Assembly: GCA_963808455.1 (NCBI GenBank)
Contig: CAWEHT010000279.1
Location: forward strand, 1 to 17,043
Reading direction: 5' to 3'
DNA: 17,043 nt
Origin: CAWEHT01 sp963808455
GTDB taxonomy: Bacteria > Chloroflexota > Anaerolineae > CG2-30-64-16
The notes beneath the pieces are model-generated. The model had not been told where the DNA came from, did not search any database, and worked only from the letters and a program-made list of their open reading frames with translations. Position numbers and translations under genes: made by a program. This document shows positions 8,908 to 15,494 of the stretch, piece after piece; within the stretch, counting starts at the first letter, position 1; every line of letters starts with the position of its first letter.

Positions 8908-9260
8908 TCAGAGGCGCTGCCGCGTGGGCGCACAACACCCCGCCGGCAATCCGGCCATCGGCAAAGCGTACGGCTCAGGGTTTCGCGGGGCCGCCGCCTC
9001 GCGTGCCGCAGGCGGCGTTCACGTGTTGACGTCTGGACCGCGAAAGCCGCGAAAATCGACACGAAAACGCCCGAAGCGCCCGGCGCGACCACGGGACCGG
9101 CGAGCATGGCGGCATGCGCAGCCCGGCCGGGCCGCGCCCGCACCCCCTCTCTGAGCGCCTCGCCGGTCCGCGGCGAGACCTTTTCGTGTCTTTCGCGTCG
9201 TTTCGCGTGTTTCGCGATCCAAACGTTTCCCGCGGTTTCGCGTCGCTTCGCGATCCAGAC
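8879..9260. repeat. Long intergenic repeat, copy R5
   Basis: Module A (8879 to about 9025) has the promoter, 'ggccatcggcaaagcgtacggctca' words and 'ccgccgcctcgcg'. Module B runs from GTCTGG at 9031 to CCAGAC at 9260 and is the cleanest inverted repeat of the family, with complementary GCGAAA/TTTCGC arms around a core with 'gagcatggcggcatgcgcag'. The segment 9261-9417 beyond it holds a short 'ttcatccggcttatcctgtc' phrase of intergenic-repeat type but no gene. Confidence 0.85.
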
Positions 9261-9417
9261 CGCCCGCCATCACGATATCCACGTAATTGCACGCGACGGA
9301 TACGGAGCTCCATGGATGGGCGTTGATCAGGCCCAACGGGCGTCCATCCCGTGCGGGGACTTTCGTGTTCATCCGGCTTATCCTGTCTGGCCTCGATGGC
9401 ATTTCTCCCCGGCACGC

Positions 9418-9446
9418 TTGACCGTGGTACCACGGCGTGGTACTAT
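9418..9446 (+). promoter_or_regulatory. hicAB promoter with palindromic operator
   Basis: TTGACC (9418-9423), 17 bp, TACTAT (9441-9446). The spacer contains a perfect 14-bp palindrome, CCGTGGTACCACGG (9422-9435), and GTGGTAC recurs at 9437-9443 over the -10, so a dimeric repressor bound here would block polymerase. HicB-type antitoxins commonly repress their own operon, so HicB is the likely ligand. The GTG of the hicA remnant begins 7 nt after the -10, so the transcript would be leaderless. Confidence 0.65.
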
Positions 9447-9452
9447 CGGTTC

Positions 9453-9569
9453 GTGAACAAGAAGCACACCGCGACCTTCGCCCACATCTTCGCCCGTCCC
9501 GGCCAGCCTCAGCTGAGATCTGGAATACAAGGGTTTCGTTGGGCGGTTTTGGTACTTGGATGGGGATGA
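9453..9569 (+). pseudogene. hicA: hicA toxin remnant (N-terminal ~19 codons fused out of frame into hicB)
   Basis: The start GTG AAC AAG AAG encodes (M)NKKHTATFAHIFARP, which matches the N-terminus of HicA-type toxins in operons with this class of HicB. The expected remainder, with the double-stranded-RNA-binding-like fold, the catalytic His and the 'HRPHP' region, is absent. After about codon 19 the DNA switches to the hicB coding sequence in another frame and stops at TGA 9567. A deletion of roughly 60-65 codons explains this. The toxin cannot be functional. Confidence 0.6.
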
Positions 9570-9867
9570 AAACCTCCACGGGGTCGTGCTGGGCACGAAC
9601 GACATGATCCACTTTCAGGGCAAGGACGTGCCAGAGCTGCGGCAATCGCTCCAGGAAGGCGTCGAGGACTACCTGGCGTGGTGCCGCGCCGAAGGCAGAG
9701 AGCCGGAAAAGCCCTACAGCGGTAAATTCAACGTTCGCATCCCGCCAGGCTTGCACCGGCGCATTGCTCTGCTGGCGCAGGGCGCGGACCTCAGCCTCAA
9801 CGAATGGCTGGTCCGCGCGCTGACCCAACAAGCCGACCAGGAACAAGCCCCAGAACCTGCCAGGTAG
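9520..9867 (+). CDS. hicB: HicB-family antitoxin with ribbon-helix-helix tail, start codon lost or non-ATG
   Basis: HicB neutralises HicA and binds the operon operator. The frame reads LEYKGFVGRFWYLDGDE..., then GVVLGTNDMIHFQGKDV (HicB core), 'AVEDYLAW'-like helix (GVEDYLAWCRAEGREPEKPY), and a C-terminal ribbon-helix-helix segment from KFNVRIPPGLHRRIALLA to LSLNEWLVRAL. The conserved N-terminus begins at CTG 9520, only one codon after an in-frame TGA (9514-9516), so no ATG is available. CTG 9520 or TTG 9556 may serve, or the gene is damaged at its start by the hicA deletion. The remainder is intact and of normal length (about 115 aa). Confidence 0.8.
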   Translation: MEYKGFVGRFWYLDGDENLHGVVLGTNDMIHFQGKDVPELRQSLQEGVEDYLAWCRAEGREPEKPYSGKFNVRIPPGLHRRIALLAQGADLSLNEWLVRALTQQADQEQAPEPAR

Positions 9868-9889
9868 CACGACAAGGACCCGTCCGTGA

Positions 9890-9907
9890 GGCGGATGGCC
9901 GTCCGCC
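9890..9907 (+). terminator. Possible hairpin after hicB
   Basis: GGCGGATGGCCGTCCGCC folds into a stem of seven to eight pairs including one G-T. It lies 22 bp after the hicB stop and before the SDR gene. There is no T-run directly after it, so its role as a terminator is uncertain. Confidence 0.35.
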
Positions 9908-9955
9908 AGGCACGACAGAGCCAGGTCTTTCTCTCTTCAAGAGCGGAGGTTTGGT

Positions 9956-10690
9956 ATGAGTCAACAAGCATCTGAAAGGGTGGCACTTATCACAGGTGCC
10001 AACAAAGGGATCGGCTTCGCAGTTGCCCGCGAGCTGGGCAAGCAAGGCGTCACCATTCTAATTGGGAGCCGGAACCGGCAGGCGGGAGAAGCGGCGGCCT
10101 CGGTGTTGATCGCGGAAGGTCTGAAGGCGCGAGCGCTCGTGATAGACGTCACCGACCAGGGCACCATCGATGCGGCGGCAGTTGAAATCGATCGCGCATT
10201 TGGCAAGTTGGACATTCTGGTGAACAACGCCGGCATCGCTCTCGAGTGGGTCCAGCCAAGCGCAGGCGAGGTCGAGATGATCCGGAAGACCTTTGAGATC
10301 AACTTCTTCGGCGCCTTTGCGGTCACGAAGGCGTTGCTGCCATTGATCAGGAAGGCCGAGGCGGGCCGCATCGTCAACGTCTCCTCGGGCCTTGGCTCGC
10401 TGACGAACTTGAGCAACCCGGCATCCGACTTTCATTCGTTCAATAGCCTGGCCTATTCCGCGTCCAAAGCCGCGCTCAACACCATGACCGTCACGCTCGC
10501 CAGGGAATTGCGCGCGACGCCGGTAAAGGTCAACTCCGCCGCCCCAGGCTATACTGCGACTGCCCTGAACAATTTTGCGGGCACGCAGACGCCCGAGCAA
10601 GCTGCCCCTGTGATCGTTCGGCTGGCGACCTTGCCCGCCGAGGGACCTACGGGCGGGTTTTTCAATAAGGACGGCCCGCTGCCCTGGTAG
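9956..10690 (+). CDS. Classical short-chain dehydrogenase/reductase (SDR), 244 aa
   Basis: It is a soluble NAD(P)H-dependent oxidoreductase acting on carbonyl or alcohol groups; the substrate is not deducible. The Rossmann nucleotide-binding motif TGANKGIG lies at residues 13-20, NNAG at 90-93, the active-site Asn near 115, Ser in NVSSGLGS at 143-144 and the YSASK pair at Y167/K171. The sequence lacks an acidic residue at the end of beta-2 (LIGSRNRQ instead), which favours NADP over NAD. ATG 9956 has GGAGG 7 nt upstream. Length and all motifs are intact. The overall look, with 'NKDGPLPW' at the end, is like plant-type carbonyl-reductase homologues common in soil bacteria. Confidence 0.93.
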   Translation: MSQQASERVALITGANKGIGFAVARELGKQGVTILIGSRNRQAGEAAASVLIAEGLKARALVIDVTDQGTIDAAAVEIDRAFGKLDILVNNAGIALEWVQPSAGEVEMIRKTFEINFFGAFAVTKALLPLIRKAEAGRIVNVSSGLGSLTNLSNPASDFHSFNSLAYSASKAALNTMTVTLARELRATPVKVNSAAPGYTATALNNFAGTQTPEQAAPVIVRLATLPAEGPTGGFFNKDGPLPW

Positions 10691-10728
10691 GCCCCTCTCT
10701 TTGGATGGTTTCGAACCAAGAGGTCCCG

Positions 10729-11454
10729 ATGGAAAATGGGCTGGAGATCCACAAGGCGGATTGCCCCTATTGTGGCGCGCCGCTCACCCTGGGGCCTGGA
10801 GTTGACTACCTGCAGTGTGCCTATTGTGGTAGCCAGCTTCTCGTGCAACGCGGCGCCGGCTCACCTGGCCAGGCGCCGGTCCTCTACGTCCAGCAGCCCT
10901 CGTCGGCCGAGCGCTGCCCAAAATGCGGCCGGCCCGACACGGTCGCAAAGGCATCAGCTCTCGCGAACGGCGGGAGCTCTGGCGCACCGGAGCAGGGCAA
11001 GCTGGCCCTCCAGCTGGCCTTTCCCGGCGTCGATCCCAGCCCCAAGCCGCAGCCAGGCGGCAGCCCCCCTGGCTGCTGGATCGCCTCAGTCGTGACGTCC
11101 CTGGTCGCGGCCGGCGCGGCTGCCGCAATCTCCCTCCAGGTGTTTCCCGGCGCCGACCGGGCCGCCGTCGCCATCGTCTTCGGGCTCGTCCTCGCCGCTG
11201 CGCTCATCTTGTTCATCCGCCTGATGCGGCCGGGCCCGGTGCCGCCAGAGATCGAGAGCAGGGAGCGCGATGAGAAGAATACCCGTATGAAAAAGATCTA
11301 TCAGCGCGTCTGCTACTGCTCGCACTGTTCCGTCATCTGGATCGAAGGCCACCAGAGCGTCTACGACCCCCGCGAATTAGCCATCCTCTTGCACGCGGCG
11401 CGCCGCAGCGGTGATCGACGGTCCGCGCCCCTGGTAGACATGGGGAGGGGATAA
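10729..11454 (+). CDS. Zinc-ribbon membrane protein of unknown function
   Basis: The 241-aa protein begins with a zinc ribbon (C12-x2-C15 and C30-x2-C33 in DCPYCG...QCAYCGSQ), has another CxxC in RCPKCGRP near residue 70, then a Pro/Gly-rich linker. Two hydrophobic segments follow (about 117-139 and 143-164), and a further cluster CYCSHC lies near the C-terminus. This looks like a membrane-anchored metal-binding or sensing protein; no catalytic motif is visible and I do not assign a function. I prefer ATG 10729, with AGAGG 5 nt upstream, over ATG 10705. The gene follows the SDR stop by 38 bp and may be co-transcribed with it. Confidence 0.75.
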   Translation: MENGLEIHKADCPYCGAPLTLGPGVDYLQCAYCGSQLLVQRGAGSPGQAPVLYVQQPSSAERCPKCGRPDTVAKASALANGGSSGAPEQGKLALQLAFPGVDPSPKPQPGGSPPGCWIASVVTSLVAAGAAAAISLQVFPGADRAAVAIVFGLVLAAALILFIRLMRPGPVPPEIESRERDEKNTRMKKIYQRVCYCSHCSVIWIEGHQSVYDPRELAILLHAARRSGDRRSAPLVDMGRG

Positions 11455-11644
11455 GCGGGCCAGCAGGCGCTTTCTCAACCGGACCGGGCCTGGAGCGATG
11501 AGAAGCGACCCGGACCCTGGGCGTCGAGAACATCCCGAACCTCTGGCGTTCTCTATCCCCGCGGACGCCGCTCCGTGCATCCGTGGTCGGCCCTCGGCGT
11601 ACCACACTTGCAAAGTTCGTGCGATTTACATTAGACTGGCCCCA

Positions 11645-12475
11645 ATGGATGAGTCTGCGGTGCTCGAAATCAGGCATCTCACGAAGATGTTTCGTTCGGT
11701 GGCGGCGCTGGACGACGTATCGCTGCTGCCCCTGCCGGCAGCCATCCACGTGCTGCTCGGCGAGGACGGCGCGGGCAAGACGACGCTGATGAAGATCCTG
11801 GGCGGCCTCATCCCCACCTCGGCCTACGAGGGAGAGATCCTGGTCGAGGGGCATCCGGTCAGCATCCGCACTCCCCAGGACTCCTTCCGCCATCGCATGG
11901 CCGCGGTGCCGCGCGGGCTGGGCGTGTTTCCGGGCATGAGCGTGCTCGATAACATCCTGGTCGGCCACCGGCCGGGCGACCGTTCCCTGTTGAGCGGGTC
12001 TCGGGCGGCCCGGCAGCGGGCCGAGGGAGCGCTGCGCCGGGCCGGCCTCAACTTGCCCCTGGACCTCCGCGTCGACCGGCTCAACCCGGCCCAGCAGCGC
12101 CAGTTGATGCTGGTCAGGGCGCTCAGCACCGACCCGCGCCTCATCGTGTTGGACGAGCCCTCGGCCTTCTTGTCCGGCCCCGGCGAATTGGCCCAGCTGA
12201 TGCGGGCCCTGCGCGACCTGGCCGGCCAGAACCTCGCCCTCCTTTACCTGACCCGCCGGCCGGAAGAGGCCATGCAAATCGGCGATCGCATCACTATCCT
12301 GCGCGATGGCGCCATCGTGGGCAGCTACCAGCGGGCCGGCTTCGACCTGACGACGCTGGTCATGACGATGAGGAGCCAGCACCCCGAACGCTCCCCCGGC
12401 CCCGAAGGTGGCGAGGAGTCGGACGGTCTGTTCGGTTCCCTGCGCTCGATATTCGGCTTCGGGCCAAGAAGCTGA
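11645..12475 (+). CDS. Sugar-type ABC transporter ATPase half, with degenerate catalytic loops
   Basis: The 276-aa product resembles the N-terminal half of RbsA/MglA-type carbohydrate importer ATPases, which normally have two ABC domains in about 500 aa. Walker A is GEDGAGKTT (39-47) and Walker B with the catalytic Glu is LIVLDEPSA (about 166-174); both are intact. The other loops are not: the Q-loop position reads VPRGLGVFP instead of HQE, the signature is LNPAQQRQL instead of LSGGQ/LSVGQ, and the H-loop reads LTRRPEE instead of ISHKLEE. No permease or binding-protein gene is adjacent. The C-terminus is a charged tail ending GFGFGPRS-like. ATG 11645 lacks a Shine-Dalgarno. 11455-11644 holds nothing I can name. 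It may be a regulatory paralogue or a decaying copy. Confidence 0.8.
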   Translation: MDESAVLEIRHLTKMFRSVAALDDVSLLPLPAAIHVLLGEDGAGKTTLMKILGGLIPTSAYEGEILVEGHPVSIRTPQDSFRHRMAAVPRGLGVFPGMSVLDNILVGHRPGDRSLLSGSRAARQRAEGALRRAGLNLPLDLRVDRLNPAQQRQLMLVRALSTDPRLIVLDEPSAFLSGPGELAQLMRALRDLAGQNLALLYLTRRPEEAMQIGDRITILRDGAIVGSYQRAGFDLTTLVMTMRSQHPERSPGPEGGEESDGLFGSLRSIFGFGPRS

Positions 12476-12510
12476 ACAGATCGCACCATGAAAGTGCACA
12501 ACGCCTTGCC

Positions 12511-12578
12511 TGGGAGCGCCGGCATCTTGCCGGCTACGTCTCCACACGCCGGGGCCGGCAGGGATGCCGGCGCTCCCA
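12511..12578. terminator. Long GC-rich inverted repeat between convergent genes
   Basis: Arms TGGGAGCGCCGGCATC and GATGCCGGCGCTCCCA are perfect complements, and inner GCCGGC words pair as well. It lies 36 bp after the ABC gene stop and 91 bp before the end of the nucleotidyltransferase gene on the other strand, so it can terminate both. The arm sequence is also of a type that recurs between genes in Chloroflexota-like genomes, as I recall; only one copy is in this window. Confidence 0.6.
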
Positions 12579-12668
12579 GGGGGAGACTGCGTCAGCGGCG
12601 GCGCGCAAATCCATAAGGCGACCAGTTTAGATAGATGATGCGTCACAAGCCACGCCGGAGCTGCAGCC

Positions 12669-13817
12669 TCAACGCCGCAGGCCTCGGGCCAGCCGCCGCA
12701 GGCCCCTGGCAAAGGCCACCGAAGGGAGGTCCCGCAGGCTCCGCAGCTCCCACGTGTATTGTACGTACCTGGGAAATGCGGCAAGCTGGCCGGCCCGGCT
12801 CCGGCCGTCATGCAGTGGGGAGTAGAGCAGGTAGCAATACCACAGCGCGGGCCACCAACCAAGTGCGCTGAAGCAGCGCGTATTGGTGTAGTACGCCGAA
12901 CGCTCCAGGCGAGACACGGGTGCGGTCTCCAGCTGCGTCACGACCTCCTGAGGGATGGCGACGTTCAGCGTGGCAAGATAGCGCAGCGCCCTGAGGGCGG
13001 TCAAGGCGAGGTGGCGCTTCTGAGCCTGGGCGACAAAGCGGTCCCAGTCAAGGGGGGCATAGGGCTTGCGGATCAGCGTTGCGGCGTCCGCCGCCCAGCG
13101 CATCGGGGGCACGGAGCTCCAGTTCGCTCCATGGGCGCAACAGTGCAGCAGCTGGTCGGCCGGGTTCAGCGCCAGGGCAGGCGCCTCACACAGGGTCATC
13201 GGCACAGCCGCGGCCCAAAAGTCGTCATCGGCATCGGGCGCGCACGACTCGATCAGCAGGTGCCAGTGAAGGTCCAGCGCCTGGTTTTCGGCATCACGGA
13301 AGCTGTGCGCATGGCGAGTACAGAGATAGTCAGGGGTCACGGGCCCAGGCCAGGGCTGCTGTGGGCTCCAGCCGAGTCGATCCAGGACCCGAATGGCCTC
13401 TTTGACCTGCCCCGTCGGCACCAACACATCGAAATCGTCCATGGGCCGCAGCCCCGGGTCGCCGTAGCACAGGGCCGCCAAAGCGGCGCCCTCGAGGATC
13501 ATGGTTCTGATCCCCGCGGCCTGTAGCTCTTTGAGAACGCCGGCAACCCGGTTGAAGAAAAGCCGGTTCTGGTACCATGTCTTGCGATAGACGCCCTTGT
13601 ACACTTCCAGCAGGGGATCTGCCAGGCCCTGAGCGCGCAGATTGCAGTACAGCAGCGGCAGCATCCGGAAGGATGCGTAATCGAGCCTCTCGATGTCCCC
13701 TCTGCGCCAGGCAGCCCATGCATCCAGCGCCGGGGTCCCGGTCTGCAGCGCGGCTTGCAGGAGCAAGGTCTGGTCGGCGGTCGGCCAGTTGCGCCGGTCC
13801 GTGTCTCTCGCATTCAT
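12669..13817 (-). CDS. NTP_transf_5-type nucleotidyltransferase, 382 aa
   Basis: The protein matches the uncharacterised nucleotidyltransferase family found beside HprK-like kinases, PqqD and asparagine-synthetase genes. The core motif is ILEGAALAALCYGDPGLRP followed by MDDFDVLVP (acidic metal site at about 127-130). A helical C-terminal domain follows, with a conserved histidine-rich 'LDLHWHLLIE' and 'HCCAHGANW'. No membrane segment is clear. ATG 13817 (MNARDTDRRN) has GGTGG upstream; an ATG six codons earlier is possible. It is the last gene of the minus-strand GT operon, 67 bp downstream of a GT2 gene. It probably transfers a nucleotidyl group to a metabolite or peptide; the substrate is unknown. 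Confidence 0.8.
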   Translation of the reverse strand: MNARDTDRRNWPTADQTLLLQAALQTGTPALDAWAAWRRGDIERLDYASFRMLPLLYCNLRAQGLADPLLEVYKGVYRKTWYQNRLFFNRVAGVLKELQAAGIRTMILEGAALAALCYGDPGLRPMDDFDVLVPTGQVKEAIRVLDRLGWSPQQPWPGPVTPDYLCTRHAHSFRDAENQALDLHWHLLIESCAPDADDDFWAAAVPMTLCEAPALALNPADQLLHCCAHGANWSSVPPMRWAADAATLIRKPYAPLDWDRFVAQAQKRHLALTALRALRYLATLNVAIPQEVVTQLETAPVSRLERSAYYTNTRCFSALGWWPALWYCYLLYSPLHDGRSRAGQLAAFPRYVQYTWELRSLRDLPSVAFARGLRRLARGLRR

Positions 13818-13884
13818 GCGTTCCACCACATCCATCCGGCAGCGCTTATGCAATCGACGGGCCCGGCCAGGGTTTTGCCCGGCT

Positions 13885-14622
13885 TCACGTGTCCGCACAT
13901 CCGTTCTTGCGCCTGCGGTCCAGAGCTGCTTTCAAGATGCGGGCATAATCGACACGGGCCGCGCGGGCCCGCAGCCCCAGGTTGGTCGCATGCAGCCGCC
14001 GGCGCATCACCACTTCGGGCAACATGACGCTCACGAGGCCCGCCTCTTGAGCTCGCAGATACCAATCTATGAACTCGCCCACCTGCCAGCAGGTCTGAAA
14101 GGGCCCGACGCGCCGGAAGGCCTCCCTGCGAATCAGCATGGCTCCTGCATGATAGCCGGGCATCGCGCCAACAGGACATGCGATGGCGCCCCGCGCTGCC
14201 TGGTCCAGCTCGGGGCTGTAGAAGTGCTCGACGGCACCGAAGGCCGCATCCAGGGCCGCGTCGCTTTGCAGCCTGGCCACCTGAAGCGGCAGCTTGCCGG
14301 GGGTCCACAGGTCGTCGGCGTCAAGGAACGCGAGATAGAAGCCCTCGGCCGCCTCAGCGCCGCGGTTCCGAGCGGCCGCAAGGCCTTCATGGGGGGCCCG
14401 GATCAGGCGCACGCAAGTATCGTAACGCCCTGCTACCTCTGCGCTCCCGTCGCTCGAACCGTCGTCTACCACCAGCAGCTCCAACGGCCGGTAAAGCTGG
14501 CCCAGCACGCTCTCGATCGCCTCCGCAAGGTAGCGCTCGCCGTTGTATACCGGTATGACCACGCTCACCGACGGGCCGTCAGGCCGATAGGCCATTTCCA
14601 TTACTCCGGCTGATTGGTTCAT
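13885..14622 (-). CDS. GT2-family glycosyltransferase (second of two)
   Basis: This 245-aa inverting GT-A enzyme probably adds a sugar from a nucleotide-sugar donor. SVVIPVYNGERYLAEAI (about 20-36), the nucleotide-binding VVDDGSSDGS (51-60) and the metal-binding DADD (101-104, FLDADDLW) are all present, followed by the acceptor-side 'GAMLIRREAFRRVGPF'. No membrane anchor is visible. ATG 14622 has GAGG about 10 nt upstream; an ATG at 14601 with GGAG close by is an alternative. It is a paralogue of the gene at 14817-15494, sharing the order of motifs and 'DADDLWTP'. A 194-bp hairpin-rich gap separates them. Confidence 0.9.
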   Translation of the reverse strand: MNQSAGVMEMAYRPDGPSVSVVIPVYNGERYLAEAIESVLGQLYRPLELLVVDDGSSDGSAEVAGRYDTCVRLIRAPHEGLAAARNRGAEAAEGFYLAFLDADDLWTPGKLPLQVARLQSDAALDAAFGAVEHFYSPELDQAARGAIACPVGAMPGYHAGAMLIRREAFRRVGPFQTCWQVGEFIDWYLRAQEAGLVSVMLPEVVMRRRLHATNLGLRARAARVDYARILKAALDRRRKNGCADT

Positions 14623-14654
14623 CCGCTAAGTTCCTCGCGGGGCCGCCGAGGGCT

Positions 14655-14778
14655 GCGAAGTCCCCGCAGGGGGAAGCCCGTAGGCTGATACACGAAGCCT
14701 GTTCAAACAGGCTGACACGCCGGTCGCGAGTGGGCCTCGGTGCACTTCGTATGCCAGCCGGGCACTTGAGTGCCCGGC
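14655..14778. repeat. Cluster of three hairpins between two GT2 genes
   Basis: TCCCCGCAGGGGGA (14661-14674), AGCCTGTTCAAACAGGCT (14696-14713) and a perfect 10-bp stem at 14757-14778 (GCCGGGCACT / AGTGCCCGGC, two-base loop). It could attenuate transcription between the genes or be a mobile intergenic repeat. No gene is evident in 14623-14816. Confidence 0.6.
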
Positions 14779-14816
14779 GCCAGTGTGCAGCCAACTTGCC
14801 GGATGAACTACTAATG

Positions 14817-15494
14817 TCACGCCTGGCGCCGTCGCTGCAGTGAGGCCCGGAAGGCCAGCAACAGGCCGAGCGTCACTGCTTGCGTATCGTTGGTCACGTT
14901 CTCGTCGTGCAGGCGCCGATGCAGAAGGATCTCGGGCACCACCCCCATGGCGATGCCGGCGTCACGGGCTCTCAAGAACCAATCGCTGTCTTCGCTGGGG
15001 CTGAAGCTCCCATCAAATCGGCCGACGCGGTCGAAGACCTCACGGCGGGCCAGCAGCGTGCCCGTCCCGTAGCACGTCGGGTCCTGCTCGTAATACGCGC
15101 GGTTCAGGGCGGCCGGCCATGGCATGCCGGGCTCCAGGAAGACGTGCATATGGGTCAAGACGTAGCCGACGTCCGGGCGTTCCAGCAGGTAGGCCACCTG
15201 CACGCGCAGCTTGTCGGGCGTCCACAGATCGTCTGCGTCGAGAAACGCCAGCAACTCCCCTTGTGCTGCCGCGATACCTGCGTTGCGGGCCGCGGCGCTG
15301 CCCTGGTTCGGCTGGTAGACATACCGCACGTCATAGCGCCGCGCAATGTCCGCGGTCCCGTCAGTGGAGCCATCGTCGACGAGGATGACCTCCAGCGGCC
15401 GGTAATCCTGCGCGACAATGCTGTCAAGCGCGGGTGCCAGAAAACGCGCGCCGTTATAGACCGGGATGATCGCGCTCACCAGTGGGTTTAGCAT
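14817..15494 (-). CDS. GT2-family glycosyltransferase (first of two)
   Basis: The 225-aa GT-A enzyme starts MLNPLVSAIIPVYNGARFLA, with the nucleotide-binding VDDGSTDGT (39-47), the conserved 'NQGSAAARNAGI' (63-74) and the DADD metal site at 86-89. A late Glu/Asp pair in 'SPSEDSDWFLRARDAG' matches the acceptor and catalytic-base region. ATG 15494 has AAGGAG at 6-nt spacing; the frame upstream of it lies inside the GT4 gene. The start overlaps the end of GT4 by 41 nt, so the two genes are translationally linked. It is intact and likely cytoplasmic or membrane-peripheral. Confidence 0.92.
   Translation of the reverse strand: MLNPLVSAIIPVYNGARFLAPALDSIVAQDYRPLEVILVDDGSTDGTADIARRYDVRYVYQPNQGSAAARNAGIAAAQGELLAFLDADDLWTPDKLRVQVAYLLERPDVGYVLTHMHVFLEPGMPWPAALNRAYYEQDPTCYGTGTLLARREVFDRVGRFDGSFSPSEDSDWFLRARDAGIAMGVVPEILLHRRLHDENVTNDTQAVTLGLLLAFRASLQRRRQA

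Noticed and set aside
7063..9456. A 797-codon open frame on the plus strand, antisense to the transposase and running through repeat R5
   Set aside because: It is the mirror of a GC-rich coding strand, composition is Gln/Arg/Gly-rich without domains, and it crosses the IS end and the repeat. The minus-strand transposase explains the region.
11609..11630. TTGCAA and TACATT before the ABC ATPase as a promoter
   Set aside because: The spacing is only about 13 bp, too short for a sigma-70 promoter, and no other support is visible.
11333..12862. A 509-codon open frame on the minus strand
   Set aside because: It runs antisense to the ABC ATPase, whose Walker motifs identify the true frame; the antisense product has no recognisable domain.
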